A stretch of 64,000 nucleotides of DNA from positions 1,984,001 through 2,048,000 of the forward strand of contig JAWZSP010000007.1 of assembly GCA_034401135.1 (NCBI GenBank), given 5' to 3'. A program made the translations under genes and the position numbers. The notes beneath the pieces were generated by a model. The model was not told where the DNA came from, ran no database searches, and saw nothing but the letters and a program-made list of their open reading frames with translations. Shown here piece after piece: positions 11,953 through 23,231 of the stretch (within the stretch, counting starts at the first letter, position 1; every line of letters begins with the position of its first letter). This DNA is from Volutella citrinella (taxonomy: Eukaryota > Ascomycota > Sordariomycetes > Hypocreales > Nectriaceae).

Positions 11953-14900
11953 GGCGATGGTTAGGAGAGGTCGTCGCGGTGCGCGAAACGATCAGGTGCG
12001 GCGATGGCGTAGTCGCGGGTTCGTCGTCGGGCGCGGGATGCTCGGGCAGGCCACTGGGGGCTCTACGATGCAAACCCTACCAAAGGTAGCAAAAGGTCGA
12101 GAATCTTCACGGCGTCATTCGCTCTCGTAGGATGTCCCAGACAGTTTCGCCAGCGGCAAGTCGTGGTTCGCGGGCGATGCGGCGAGGCGGCGACTGTTTA
12201 TCCCGACCAGGGGCGCTGTGGGGGGTACGAAGTAATTAAACAGGCGTCGGAGCCAGCGGCAGATGGCGTTTGAGGCTCGTTCCAGAGAACGGCGGCGGCG
12301 GCGGCTTGCAGTAATAGTACAAGAATGCTCCTCACCAACAACTTGTGCGGGTTAGAAGACGAAGGCAATCGACGCGTTGGTTAAGTGCTGGACTGGACAG
12401 CGACGCGATGATTCAAGCACCCCGTGTAATCATTCAGGAGGAAGAGAACGGTCCCATGGTTTGAATGGGGCTCGAGCCAGAGGAAAAAAGAGGACATCCG
12501 CCAGGGGTCACATTCGAACGCGGTTAGGGGATGCTGTCAGGGCCACTACGACCGGGGGTCACGAGCGGAGAGGACGCCTACTGGTCAGAGGCCCGGGCCC
12601 GCTGGAAGGTACCCGTCACTCACACTAAGGCACAGTGCACGGTAGCACCCCGGCGCGTGGTCCGCGCGACCTTCTAGCGCCCCGGCCCCTAGCCCGCGCC
12701 AGGCGCAAGTACCTTCAGGGGGTAAGGGCGCCAGAACGGGCGAGGCCGGGGTTGCAGAGGAAAAGGGCTGGACACTCCCTCTCAAATACTCGTCAGCATT
12801 GTGGTCCTCTCTTTTTGTCCCCATCAATCATAGCTCTCCCACGCGAGTTTGGTGTACCTGGGCCGCGAAAGCAACGTCGCCAGCCACCTTTTTCCCCAGC
12901 GTCTCCAACGAATGCCCTCAAGTCGCTCCTGAACTGCCTCCCTGGCAGCACCCACGTTTTCAGGGGCTGGGATCCGGCAGCCCGGCTAGAGCTGGCCCTC
13001 CTGAGCGAGGGCCGCAGCACTCGGCGTTTTCATGAGGGCCATTCACCATGGCAGATGCAGCGTTGCTTCGAACAGGACGATGTAATCGGCAAACACAGCA
13101 GAAGCAAGAAAGCAAGCAACAGAGCAAAACCCTGCGGTCCGCCATCGACATGCATCAATTTGCGCCAGCCAGACTAATTACCCGTCCATGCACAAACTTC
13201 CAAAGGTGATTACTAAGTACGGGCGGCAGCACTTTCCAGTGCGATTCGAGGCTGATCCCGTCCCTCCCTGTCCCTGCTTCATCCACAGTCGACAAAGGGC
13301 GGTGGATCCAGCCCTCTCACAGAGTCTCAGTCACACCCGCACCACCACTCATCCTCTCGATTTACTGGCCTCGCCCGGTATAGGTTGGTGCTTGCTGCAA
13401 CATGAGGCCACCATTTCGGGCGCATGCCGCTCTGCGTTGGCTCTGGCACTGGCCAGCGTCACTTCGCAGCATCCGCTTGATGTCCGGATCCTTCCCTAAA
13501 GCACACTATTCAGCTTGCACGACCGAGACAGGCCTTCGGACCGTCGTCAAGACACTGTTGCAGCATCGCGTCCCACCTTGAACAGCCTGTGGCCTCCAAC
13601 AGCATCTCGTCACACCGCGCCCGTCGATAAGTTTGGCACACGAGCGAGGCTTGCGACGGTGCGCGCCTCCCTCCTGGGCAAGGCAAGGTAGTAGCAGGCG
13701 AATGGCACCATTCCTCAGGCAAAGAAGCAAGTCGATATCCATCCTAGGGTCCCCAATAAGCAATTCGCGGGGGCCTAGGCCGGCCAACATCCACAAGCAG
13801 CGTTTCAGGAGTGTCTCCACCTCGACAACCTTGCAGTCGCCCTGGAGTCTCCCGCGGGATTGAGAGGCATTGACAGACATAATCACCCTCATCATTGTTG
13901 CTGTTGTCGTTGTTGACGTTTTCTTTTTTATCACGTTGTGCACGATTTCTCTTCTCTCATCCGGCCAGAAGCCAAGCCGAACGCCTCAGTCCACGAGGAG
14001 CGCCGATGCAATTGTCTTGTGCAATGAACTGTACAAACGCTCTGCCGTGGCTGGTGGACGACCTTTTGTCCCAAATTCTTGAGTGGCACACTGGCACCCT
14101 GCCACGATCGCGACCTGGTGGACTAAGACATGCATGGACCAGCCAGCCAAGGTCGACAGTTCGTGCCACGACAGGGTGAGTACAGACTGCGCAGCCAGCT
14201 GGCCTGCGCCATGCACGCACTAGGACGGAGCCAGATCTCTGCCAGCTGCCGGTGTCAGAGTCAGACAGACCTCTATGCACACATAACCCTGTCGGCAATT
14301 CAGGGTGCTTGAATCTGTCGAAGTTCAGACGGGCCTCTGGCACCGGTAGGCGACGAACAAGCTGCCTGTTGCTTGTCCCCCCTGACGCGCTGGACTTTTC
14401 ATCGGTGAGCATTCCACACAAACCCACGATGCCAGCTCAGCCCTTTCAAGAATGGTTCCTCACTGTGTGCCTCATCCAATTCCAGCCGCTTCAGTGATCA
14501 ACTTTGCGGACTTGCGGACTTCAGGCTCGGTTCGGAAAATCCCCCTCCGAAACCTCTCTTGAATTGAAAGTATGAGACAGTGCCCCTCGGGTGTCATAGA
14601 AGTGGAGGAACAGCGCGTTTCGCCCTCATTGGTGACTTTCCAAGAGGCGATGGAACAAGGTCTTATCCTCCCATCGCATGCTACATAGTACACACAATGT
14701 AAGGAGTCAAGGCAGTGAGGATGTGTGTTTGTGATGCCTCAGGGGACATGTGGAATAATTGCCTCGTACGTGCGTAGTACTGCTCAATGCCTCTTGGTAT
14801 CATTATTGTCCAACCCAGCCAATCTAGTGTCCCTGGGCTTGTCCCCTTCCGTTATCTCCACTCAGCTCAATGCAGCAACTCGACCACGACTTGTGCTGCC

Positions 14901-15491
14901 CGATGATTGTCCCAATCCAGCCATACCCAACCCCTATCACTCAGATGTCCTTAATCACGGAAGTCGAGGCCGGGGTCCTCACACGCGATATCGGACATGG
15001 AACAGAGTTCGACGTTTCGTTTCCAGCCACTACTCCGTGCCAATATGGTACCGAGGCGTGGGATCATCATCATCCGAACTGGTCCAGGCTCCACGTTGAC
15101 CCATTGGCAGGGTAGGGGGAGCAGATCGCCATAACATCCCATGGGCCGTGATGCCCAAGCTCACTAGCCTACGGCACACTTTCCCAGAACGTTGAGCAAG
15201 CCGGGGCCTGCCTTAACTTTCAAGATCCATTGCCATATCTGCTGTAGTGTCCAGCGGAGGAGGGGCCAATTCAGCAAGTCTGTAGGTACGGACGTGCGGA
15301 GTAAGGTACTACGGCTGCTCCTGCCACTTCAAATGAATGCGCGACTACTACCACAACCTCCGGGGCTCACGTGATCTCGCGCCTGCTTAGTCAAGTATTT
15401 CGCGCCTTGAACGCGAAGGCTCTTCACGCTATGGGTTGCGAATGCATCAGAGATCATATGGGTTCAACAGTTGGCGATTCGTACTCATGCC
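11953..15491. other. Gene-free stretch between kinesin and EME1
   Basis: About 3.5 kb with only short, composition-biased reading frames on both strands. None shows a signal peptide, a domain motif or convincing splice pairs. The part next to 11953 is the kinesin promoter and leader, and the part before 15492 is the EME1 promoter. A non-coding RNA or a rapidly evolving gene cannot be excluded. Confidence 0.4.
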
Positions 15492-17606
15492 ATGGCACCC
15501 GATGTCATCGATTTAATTTCATCCAGCCCTCCGAAAGGGGCCGCCTGGCAAGCAGTGGCACCTGGTGACGATGGCTCTACTCTCGACGCTGACACTAGGC
15601 CAACACCCATCCATCACCTTTCGGAGAGTCTCTTTCTGTCTGATGATGAATTTGATACATCACTAGACTTTGAGGAACCCTTTTTGGTGGCTTCTACGGT
15701 CCAACAGCCGAACCATAAACGGCCACACTCTCCTCACCAAGCCAGCCCTGAAACGAACAAAAGAGCCACGCCAACGTCCAGGAATATGGGACCCAACATC
15801 CAATCAAACATGGCCCCCCAGAGAAGCATAGTTTCGGATCCCATTGACCTCAGCAGCTCTCCAGAGAGATCTTTTCCCGGTCAACCTGATGGAAAATCTC
15901 GGCACCGCCAGCCACTTGACGCTGTACAGCCATCTTCGGATCCATTTGCAAGCTCACAGCCAGTCACGGTTCCTGCAGAGCGGCCAAAAACTCGCCCGGT
16001 TGAATCATCAGACCCATTTGCAAGCTCACAACCAGCCGCGGTTCCTGCAAAGCAACAGCCAAAAACTCGCCCAGTTGAATCATCGGATCCATTTGCCAGC
16101 CCCAAGCCTATGGCGAAACCCAAGCAATCAACAATTGATCAAATAGAGCTCATCGATTCCTCTGCCAGTTCCCCACAGCCTGCAACAGGGCGACCGGAGT
16201 CTGACAATCACCCGCACCAACCCCAGAACAACATCGTCACCAGGCCACAGGCGCTTTCGCGGCAAAAGCGCGACTGGGATCCAATCTCAAGCTCGAACCC
16301 GGAAACGCAGACCTTTGCTTCCTCTCCTCCAGTTGCCAGACGTCCGGTTGTCATCGACATCGACGACTCTGCATCTGAGCCGAATTCGGAGGATGAACTT
16401 CCAGACATTGCTGACTTTGACTTGGAAAAATGCAAGCGCAGGTCGTTGCAACGCTCACAGAGCGATGTCATCACATCAAGATCAAGGAACACGGGCACAA
16501 AGTCCAAGTTATCCGCCGATGAACGATTACGCGAGAGGCAGCGGAAAGCAGCATCCAGGGAGCTTGGAAAGGAAATCAAGCAAAGAGAAAGGCAATTGGC
16601 CAAGGAGGCCAAGACCCGTGAAAAGGAACGGGCTACAGCTTTGCTGGAGGCTAATAAACTTCGAACTGATAAGAAAGTTTCAACTCCAGAAATGATGGTT
16701 GACATACCGTCAGATCTCAACCCCACGCATACCACACAGCTGGAGGCGATGCTAGAACCGCTCGATGTGCAGTACACAACCTGGGACAGCCCGGTGCCCA
16801 ACGTTATCAAGTGGCGACGCAAAGTTCGGAGTCGGTATAATGATGATATTGGGCTGTGGGAGCCTATTCCCCTCCGCATTCAAGAGGAAAATCATGCGCT
16901 TGTCATTATGACAGCCGAGGAATTCGTAAAACTTGCTCTTGCGGATGAAGTGGTGGCCCATGTTGACGAGATGGAGAAACATTTTTTCTCCTGCCAGGTT
17001 ATCTACCTGCTAGAGGGAATCATGCCCTGGATGCGCAAGAACCGCAATCTGCGCAACCGGCAGTTCGCCTCAGATGTCCGGTCACAGGAACCTTCAACGT
17101 CTAATCGGCGACGAAACACAGAGGCCGAGACGTACATCTCGGAGGATGCGGTAGAGGATGCTTTGTTGCAGTTGCAGGTCATGCACGATGTGCTCGTCCA
17201 CCATACAAATGTCCCACTGGAGACGGTCAATTGGGTCTCCGTCTTCACCCAGCACATCTCAACGATCCCCTACCGCAAACAGAGGGACCAGGCCACACGC
17301 GGAGCTGGTTTCTGTATGGAGAGCGGGCAAGTCAGAACAGGCGACGACACCAAAGACACTTATGTCAAGATGCTTCAAGAGATTGTGCGGGTCACGGCAC
17401 CGATCGCTTATGGCATTGCAGGAGAGCTCAGCACCGTCACAGAATTGGTTTGCGAGCTGGAAAGAAGTGGTCCCACCAGGCTCGAGAACATTCGAAAAAG
17501 TGCGAATAAAGACGGGGCTTGCTCGGACCGGACAATTGGCCAGGCTGTGAGCCGTCGGATGCACAAAGTTTTCACAGGGAGAGATGAGACCAGCACGGAT
17601 GTGTAA
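15492..17606 (+). CDS. EME1: EME1, regulatory subunit of the Mus81-Eme1 structure-specific endonuclease
   Basis: Single exon, 704 residues, starting at the ATG at 15492 (MAPDVIDLISSSPP). The N-terminal half is disordered and Ser/Pro-rich. The middle is a charged helix (about residues 330-390). The C-terminal ERCC4-like region matches Eme1: VQYTTWDSPVPNVIKWRRKV, ALVIMTAEEFVKL, FFSCQVIYLLEG, then the helical part with NWVSVFTQHISTIPYRKQRD and ITAPIAYGIAGE-like sequence. Eme1 lacks the nuclease active site and pairs with Mus81 to cut stalled forks and recombination joints in the nucleus. Short acidic-hydrophobic stretches (VIDL, PIDLSSSPE, VVIDIDDS) look like SUMO-interaction motifs. A repeat of the type SSDPFASSQP occurs three times. 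It converges on the phosphatase gene at 17886. Confidence 0.88.
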   Translation: MAPDVIDLISSSPPKGAAWQAVAPGDDGSTLDADTRPTPIHHLSESLFLSDDEFDTSLDFEEPFLVASTVQQPNHKRPHSPHQASPETNKRATPTSRNMGPNIQSNMAPQRSIVSDPIDLSSSPERSFPGQPDGKSRHRQPLDAVQPSSDPFASSQPVTVPAERPKTRPVESSDPFASSQPAAVPAKQQPKTRPVESSDPFASPKPMAKPKQSTIDQIELIDSSASSPQPATGRPESDNHPHQPQNNIVTRPQALSRQKRDWDPISSSNPETQTFASSPPVARRPVVIDIDDSASEPNSEDELPDIADFDLEKCKRRSLQRSQSDVITSRSRNTGTKSKLSADERLRERQRKAASRELGKEIKQRERQLAKEAKTREKERATALLEANKLRTDKKVSTPEMMVDIPSDLNPTHTTQLEAMLEPLDVQYTTWDSPVPNVIKWRRKVRSRYNDDIGLWEPIPLRIQEENHALVIMTAEEFVKLALADEVVAHVDEMEKHFFSCQVIYLLEGIMPWMRKNRNLRNRQFASDVRSQEPSTSNRRRNTEAETYISEDAVEDALLQLQVMHDVLVHHTNVPLETVNWVSVFTQHISTIPYRKQRDQATRGAGFCMESGQVRTGDDTKDTYVKMLQEIVRVTAPIAYGIAGELSTVTELVCELERSGPTRLENIRKSANKDGACSDRTIGQAVSRRMHKVFTGRDETSTDV
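15935..16105 (+). repeat. In-frame tandem repeat in EME1
   Basis: Three near-copies of a unit of about 24 codons starting SSDPFASSQP and ending KTRPVE. The third copy is diverged after SSDPFAS. It lies in the disordered N-terminal half of EME1, so length variation between strains would be tolerated. Confidence 0.85.
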
Positions 17607-17885
17607 ATAAGTATATTATGCGATTCTATGATGTTACGCCATATCACGATATAAACGTCTTCAGTCTGCATCATCGTTAGTCACTTTTCTTTGAAAAAAA
17701 GAGCGAAATTATGATGAAAGAATTGGGGGGTTGAAGCTGTCAGACAGCGGTTGGACAAAGTTGTTTCCACATCGTACTTTCGGTACAGGTCTGTGAATTT
17801 TTGCTTTCTCATCATTTGCTTCGGGGGTTGAGGGCGGGAGTGCAGCGTGATTGTGTGAAGAAAAAGTGAAAACATACCATTGTCA

Positions 17886-18638
17886 TCATTCGTCAAGCTT
17901 CCGTTTTCGGGAACTGGGTTTGAAGAACGAGTCCATCGTCTTCTGCTTGCTGTCGTACCGAGCGCTGCCAATGCCTCCACGGGTCTTCTTCAAGCCCTTG
18001 AGATGGTCCACGCCATTGATGGTCTCGACGGTCAGCTTGGACACAGACTCGCCTTTGGTATCGTGCTCCTTTGTGAGGAGTGCGTCGAGGTACCCAGTGT
18101 TGCTCCACCAGAGACGCGTCAACCCATCGCTTGTTGACAAGCTTCGGGCAGTACCGGCATCTGGGGATACCATGGCAGAAATGGCTGTAAACAACACCCC
18201 GAGGATGATGCCATGGGCAACGATGCAGACAGTCGTGTCCCTCTCCCATAAAGGGGACAGGTGGTTGTCCAGAAAGCGATTGACTCGCGCTCGCATGGCG
18301 TCGAGCGTTTCCGCTGATCGGACATGCCTAGTCGACTGACCAAGCTTGACTCCCTCGCCGGCACCAAAGTCCTTCTCCCTCAGCTCCGTCAATTGCACCA
18401 CTTCCAGATGGGTCTCGTGCGCGCGTTTCTGCGCGTCGCATACGGCATCGGCAGTGTGCACCGCTCGGCGGAGGTTTGAGGAGAAGAGGTGCTCGACCGT
18501 GGTCATCGCAGCCAGGTGATCAGCCAGACGCCGAGCCTGGAGAACACCGTGGCTGGTCAACGAGGAATCGCGAGAGCCGGCGTAGACGCCAGCCACATTG
18601 TCGACTGACTCGCCATGGCGGATCAAAAACAAGCGCAT
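17886..18638 (-). CDS. Histidine phosphatase (phosphoglycerate-mutase-like) with C-terminal PCNA-binding box
   Basis: Single exon, 250 residues, starting at the ATG at 18638 (MRLFLIRHGES). The histidine phosphatase catalytic motif RHG is at 7-9, an SNLRRAVHTA segment is at 54-63, the acidic ELREKDFG at 85-92 and the second His in VAHG at 141-143. So the active site looks complete. After residue 220 the fold ends and a tail follows: QKTMDSFF at 232-239, then KPSSRKRKLDE. This fits the PIP box Q-x-x-M-x-x-F-F seen in replication and repair proteins that bind PCNA, with a basic nuclear-localisation-like end. Glycolytic mutases lack such a tail. A nuclear phosphatase recruited to replication forks is inferred. 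The substrate is unknown. EME1 lies 279 bp away, convergent. Confidence 0.85.
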   Translation of the reverse strand: MRLFLIRHGESVDNVAGVYAGSRDSSLTSHGVLQARRLADHLAAMTTVEHLFSSNLRRAVHTADAVCDAQKRAHETHLEVVQLTELREKDFGAGEGVKLGQSTRHVRSAETLDAMRARVNRFLDNHLSPLWERDTTVCIVAHGIILGVLFTAISAMVSPDAGTARSLSTSDGLTRLWWSNTGYLDALLTKEHDTKGESVSKLTVETINGVDHLKGLKKTRGGIGSARYDSKQKTMDSFFKPSSRKRKLDE

Positions 18639-19436
18639 CGTGCGAGGGCACAAGCCTTCGCTGATGTGGCCATGCCAGAAACCAGCTGGACACGAATGGA
18701 GAGGAGAAAGACATTTTTTTTCAGCAGCAATGAAAATTAGCTCTTGTATGTGGGCTTATCGGAGCTGACTCATCATGCATCGCCTAAATGCATATCGGTC
18801 TGGCTAAGGTAGCTAAAATAAGTGGGCACGTTTCTGAACATTGTCTACTCTAGGGTATCGGACTGTCTGCAATTCAACGATTCAATAATAGCTACAACTT
18901 TGGACGCCCATAATTTACAAGTGTAATTAAGTAGCCGCCGGCGGAAATACCTCTGGTATATTGGTCAATTCATCCGCTCTTGCATGCCGGCTGCCTGGAA
19001 GGAGGCTACACTGGACAAATGACTTGAAATGTTCTCAACCGAATCGACAGCGTTAGTGGAGGACCATGTTATTTGATGCTTGGGCACAAACTGAACTAGT
19101 TTGGTGGACCACTCATGAAAAGACGGGAGTCTAAACTTTTACCGAGGCGATGGGGAAACACTGGTTTCATCTCGTGTCCGGCAGGCATGGCAGTGTATGA
19201 TCACCGATCGCTACTGGAGATCGGACCGCTGATCTTGTCCACGAAGATGGGGAACCCCGGAAAAGTTTGGTGCACATCATCGCGTCTTATAATTACCCTG
19301 TTATGATTGACAATCTGAATTGAGTGCATATAGTAGATATCCCGGTCCGATATTACCCTTCCGGAGAACAACAGCGCATTAATGTCATCTCAACATAAAT
19401 TCATCATCCAATAAATCAACATAGCAGTCGTTCCGC
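18639..19436. other. Intergenic between phosphatase and DUF3659 gene
   Basis: About 800 bp, fairly AT-rich, with no supported gene. The start-proximal side is the phosphatase promoter and the far side is the 3' end of the DUF3659 gene. Confidence 0.45.
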
Positions 19437-22400
19437 TTACTTCTTCTTCTGGTTCTTTCCTGTCAGCGATCCAATCACACTTCCGAGGCCCAGCGATTCC
19501 AGGATCTTGTCGACGCCCAGTCCTCCCAAGAGGGAGTCGACGAGGCCGCCCAGACCGAGGCCACTCAGCAGTCTGCCAACCAGACCCAGCACGCCGTTCA
19601 GGAGCAGACCGACTGCGGCAAGGATCTGGAAGAGAGGCTCAGCGAGCAGACCCCAGAGGGGGTTGAGCTCTTCCTTGGCGTGGGGCATGTCCTCAATCTT
19701 GCGCTTGGCGTTGTCAATGCATTGCGTGACGGTGCCGGCGAGCTATCAGGCGTTAGCAAAATATTTTATGTGGTGTCTGCAATTGGGGACTCACCTCTTT
19801 GAGCAGATCGGCTAGATGGAACTCTTCCGGGGAAGCCTCCCTTGTGGCAGCCTTGTGCTTGGCGTTGCGCTGGATGCGACCGTCTGGATCGAGTCCACGG
19901 ATGGTGCCGTTGGTCTCGGAGAGGATCTTGCCGCCCTCTTCGATCAGCGGCTTGACATCCTTGACGAGCTGTTCCTCGTCAAGCTCCTCCTTTGGAGTGC
20001 GCTCTGCTCGCTCGACTTTGTCGGTGATCATCTTGCAGATGGGCCGGATCTTGTCCAGCGCCTGCTCAATCACGTATCCCAGCTGGCCGGCCAGCTTCTT
20101 GTCGCTTTCGGCCTGTTCCCGCTTCTGCTTCTCCTCGGCGGACTCCTCTGGCTCAGGCTCGACCACCTCTTCCTCCGGTGGAATGTCTTCCAGACGAGTG
20201 ACGTGGCCGATTGTCTGGCCCTTCTGGTTGACGACATCACCATCGGCGTCGACCTCCTTTCCTGAGCAGATCAACAGATCACCACTGGTGAGCTTGCCAA
20301 TGAGGTTGCCGTCTTCGTCAACAACATTTCCCTCGCGGTTAACTCGGCGACCCGCGAGAGGATCCTTCTTCTTCTCGACGACTTCTTCTTCCCATCTCTC
20401 ACATTTGCCAATGGAATTTCCATTGCGGTCCAAGATGTCTCCATCTTCGTCAACAGCACGACCGAAGAGGACCTTGGGATCGCCGGAGACTACTTTCCCG
20501 ACCACTGTATCATGTTAGCAGGAGCTAGGCTTGGAGTGAGGATTTCTCTTACCGTCGCCGCTGGCAGTGACCACCTTGCCGTCCTTGGTAACGGTGCATC
20601 CAACGAGCTCGGCAAATGGGCCGTCCTTGATACCGTCTCGTTCGCTCACTGGTACGAGCTCCGCTCTTCCGACGATCTCGCCTGATTCGCCGCGAATGTT
20701 TCCGTCCTTGTCACACATACGCCCGATGATGGAGCCAATGTGTCCCTCTACGACTCTGCCGTAGAGCGTGCCGCTGGAATCGACAACGTTACCGGCCTTG
20801 TTGACGCGCTTGCCGGCCAGGATGGAGTTGTCAACTTCTGCTTCAGACTCTTCTTCCGGTTCCTCCCAGGGAACAGCACCGCCAACGCGGTTTCCTCTGC
20901 GGTCGAGAATGTCGCCGTCCTCGTCAACCTTGGCCCCTCGGATTCGGTTTGCGTCACCCTCCACTACTGTTCCAACTCGCTTTCCATCTGAGAGGACAGT
21001 CTGGCCCTTGTCGTCGACAATAGCGTCAGGGAAGTTTTCAAACGGAGCGAAATCTTTCATATTCTCCCTCTCCTCGTTTTCCAACGGCTCTCCGCGGCCA
21101 ACGCGCCGGCCTGCGTCATCCCAGATGTCACCATTTTCATCCGATCTCTTGCCAAGTAGTTTCTTAATGTCGCCTGAAACAACCCTTCCAAACACATCGC
21201 CTTTGTCATTGACAAGGTTACCGGCTTTGTTGACGCGGGTTCCCTTGAGGATGGAGTAGTCGATGGGCTCTTTCTCCTCATCTTCGCCCTCCGGCTTCTC
21301 GTCCTCTGCCTTCTCTGCGTCTATCTCATCGACCGCAAGTTCGGAAGGTGGGGCTTCTGACTTGGGAGCATCCGTCCCAGGAGCATCTGTTCCAAGAGCC
21401 TCAGACTTGGGGATGTCATCCTCGGGGATCTCCGACTTTGGGGCATTCGTTCCAGGAGCATCTGTCCCAAGAGCCTCGGACTTGGGGATTTCATCTTCGG
21501 GGACCTCCGATTTGGGGGCATCTGTTCCAGGGGCATCGGTCTTGAGAATGTCATCTCCAGGGGCCACCGACTTGGGAGCTTGTGACTCTGGTGCTTCCGA
21601 CTTTGGTAGCTCAGATTGAGGTACTTCAGACTTTGGGGCTTCCGACTTGGCGGTCTCGGACTTGGGGACCTCAGATTTGGGGGCCTCAGATACGGGCAGA
21701 TCGTCTTCAGGGATTTCAGACTGAGGAATCTCTGACGGCGGGACCACTGATTCTGGAACCTCTGAGGGAGGTACCCCAGACCCGGTGATTTTAGTCTGCT
21801 GGTCGAAGTTGTCGTCCTCATAGCCCTCTGGAGGTATCTCGCTCAGGCCATCATTCACAGACTGGTCTCGATCATCGAGGTTGATCTGGCTCTGAGTAGC
21901 GTCGACATCGTCTTGCTTCTGCTGAAACTGCTTCTCAGTGGAGGAGTCGCCTTGGGACGCATTGCTTGGCGGTGTCTGTTCTGGGTTTGAGCGACCGCCG
22001 AGGCTTTTGATGCTCCCCCCGACAGTGTTATAGACACTCTTCAAGCCAGACAGGCCAAAGCCGCCCGACTTCTTTTCGTTGGTGCTTGTAGTGTATTCGT
22101 CGTGGTCTTCTTCGGTCGGGACAGCCTTCCCCAGAACATCCCCTGTGGAGCTGACGACGTCGCCGCCAGCCGTCACTGTGTTTCCGACGAGGTCTTTCGG
22201 GTTCTTGGATTCGGAGACTTTGCCCACGACGTTTCCAGTCTCGTCGACAATGTCTCCAACATCGTTTACGACACCGGTGCCGCTTCGTGGGATAGACTCG
22301 GCGTCGACTGGAACGGGAACAATGAGTGCTAGGTACGGCGAGGGGATAACTGTACACGTACCAGGATTGCTCTGCTCCTCTCTTGGCGTATCTTTAGGAG

Positions 22401-22455
22401 TGTCTTTGCCCCACTGACCGGGGATCGACTGAGACTCTTTCTTTGCGCTCTGCAT
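19437..22455 (-). CDS. Large DUF3659 (LEA-like) repeat protein
   Basis: Model on the - strand: exons 22455-22362, 22307-20553, 20504-19795 and 19742-19437, 954 residues. It holds about six DUF3659 modules, each with pairs such as NKAGNVVDSSGTLYGRVVEG and VDEDGDILDRNGNSIG. They alternate a V-x-x-x-G-x-V-x-D-x-x-G strand pattern. Between modules 1 and 2 lies a low-complexity run of PKSE/APGTDAPKSE-type repeats (about 21340-21780). The C-terminal exon is hydrophobic and glycine/leucine-rich (LLLNGVLGLVGRLLSGLGLG) and ends NQKKK. Fungal proteins of this type are often labelled late-embryogenesis-abundant-like. The cellular role is unknown, and stress protection is only a guess. The first intron (54 bp) keeps frame and is stop-free, so its use is a prediction. 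Confidence 0.8.
21340..21780 (-). repeat. PKSE / APGTDAPKSE low-complexity repeat
   Basis: Coding repeat inside the large DUF3659 protein. Irregular 5- and 10-residue units such as SEVPK, SEAPK and APGTDAPKSE recur. A longer block (PEDxIPKSEALGTDAPGT) is duplicated nearly exactly. Confidence 0.85.
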
Positions 22456-23231
22456 TGCTGATCTTTTGGTTTCAATATTTGGTACAAGGGAAGGGTATTG
22501 TTGATGAATTGGTATGCTCCCTCCTCACAAATAGCATTCTATTCGCTTTATAACAAGCAATAACCTGCCAAAACAAGTTTCCATCGATTTATTCGCCACA
22601 AAGTCAATAGCCATCGTGGCGTCAGTATCCCACGTCCTGCGTGCACTTCGAGGTTCCTCGCAGCACCTCTCGACAGGCACAACGGCACCCAACGTCATGA
22701 TGCTTCGTCATGGCGATGATCAAACGGCTGGAGATGTGTGTATCTCAAACCCATATGACGTACAAGACTAGTGATTGGGGGAAGATGGGGTTAACTAGTT
22801 GGTGCACCCATTCAAGCAGACGGGGATGTGGCTTCTTGGCCTATTGGCCTCGACGTAAAGGCCTCCCCAAGCCTCATGCAAGAAACCTGCTGGGAAATTT
22901 GGGGCCACTATTCGACCCCCTGCTCGCCTAGACCACCTTCCACATGGGCGACATCAGATCGAGATTTCGGTGGTCGCCAGAGCCACCAACTGGCGAGGGC
23001 CATGGCCACTGCGCGCCGATCTTTGATCGTCGAGCCTAGGTCCTCGGGCGCTGCAGACAAATATCTGTACTATTTGCCCCCTCCCCACGAGCAAGATGAC
23101 TGATCAAACGCCCTAAGTGACTCCTGTGTGGGTTCGGTGTGATGTAGGCAGACCTTCAGGATCCGAAGAATGCACGAGACCCGTGCACGAAACCACCAAA
23201 ATCAATTGTTCAGCACGCGATGCTCATTAAA
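22456..23231. other. Intergenic between the two DUF3659 genes
   Basis: About 780 bp between two genes on the same strand. No gene is supported. It serves as the promoter of the large DUF3659 gene. Confidence 0.45.
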
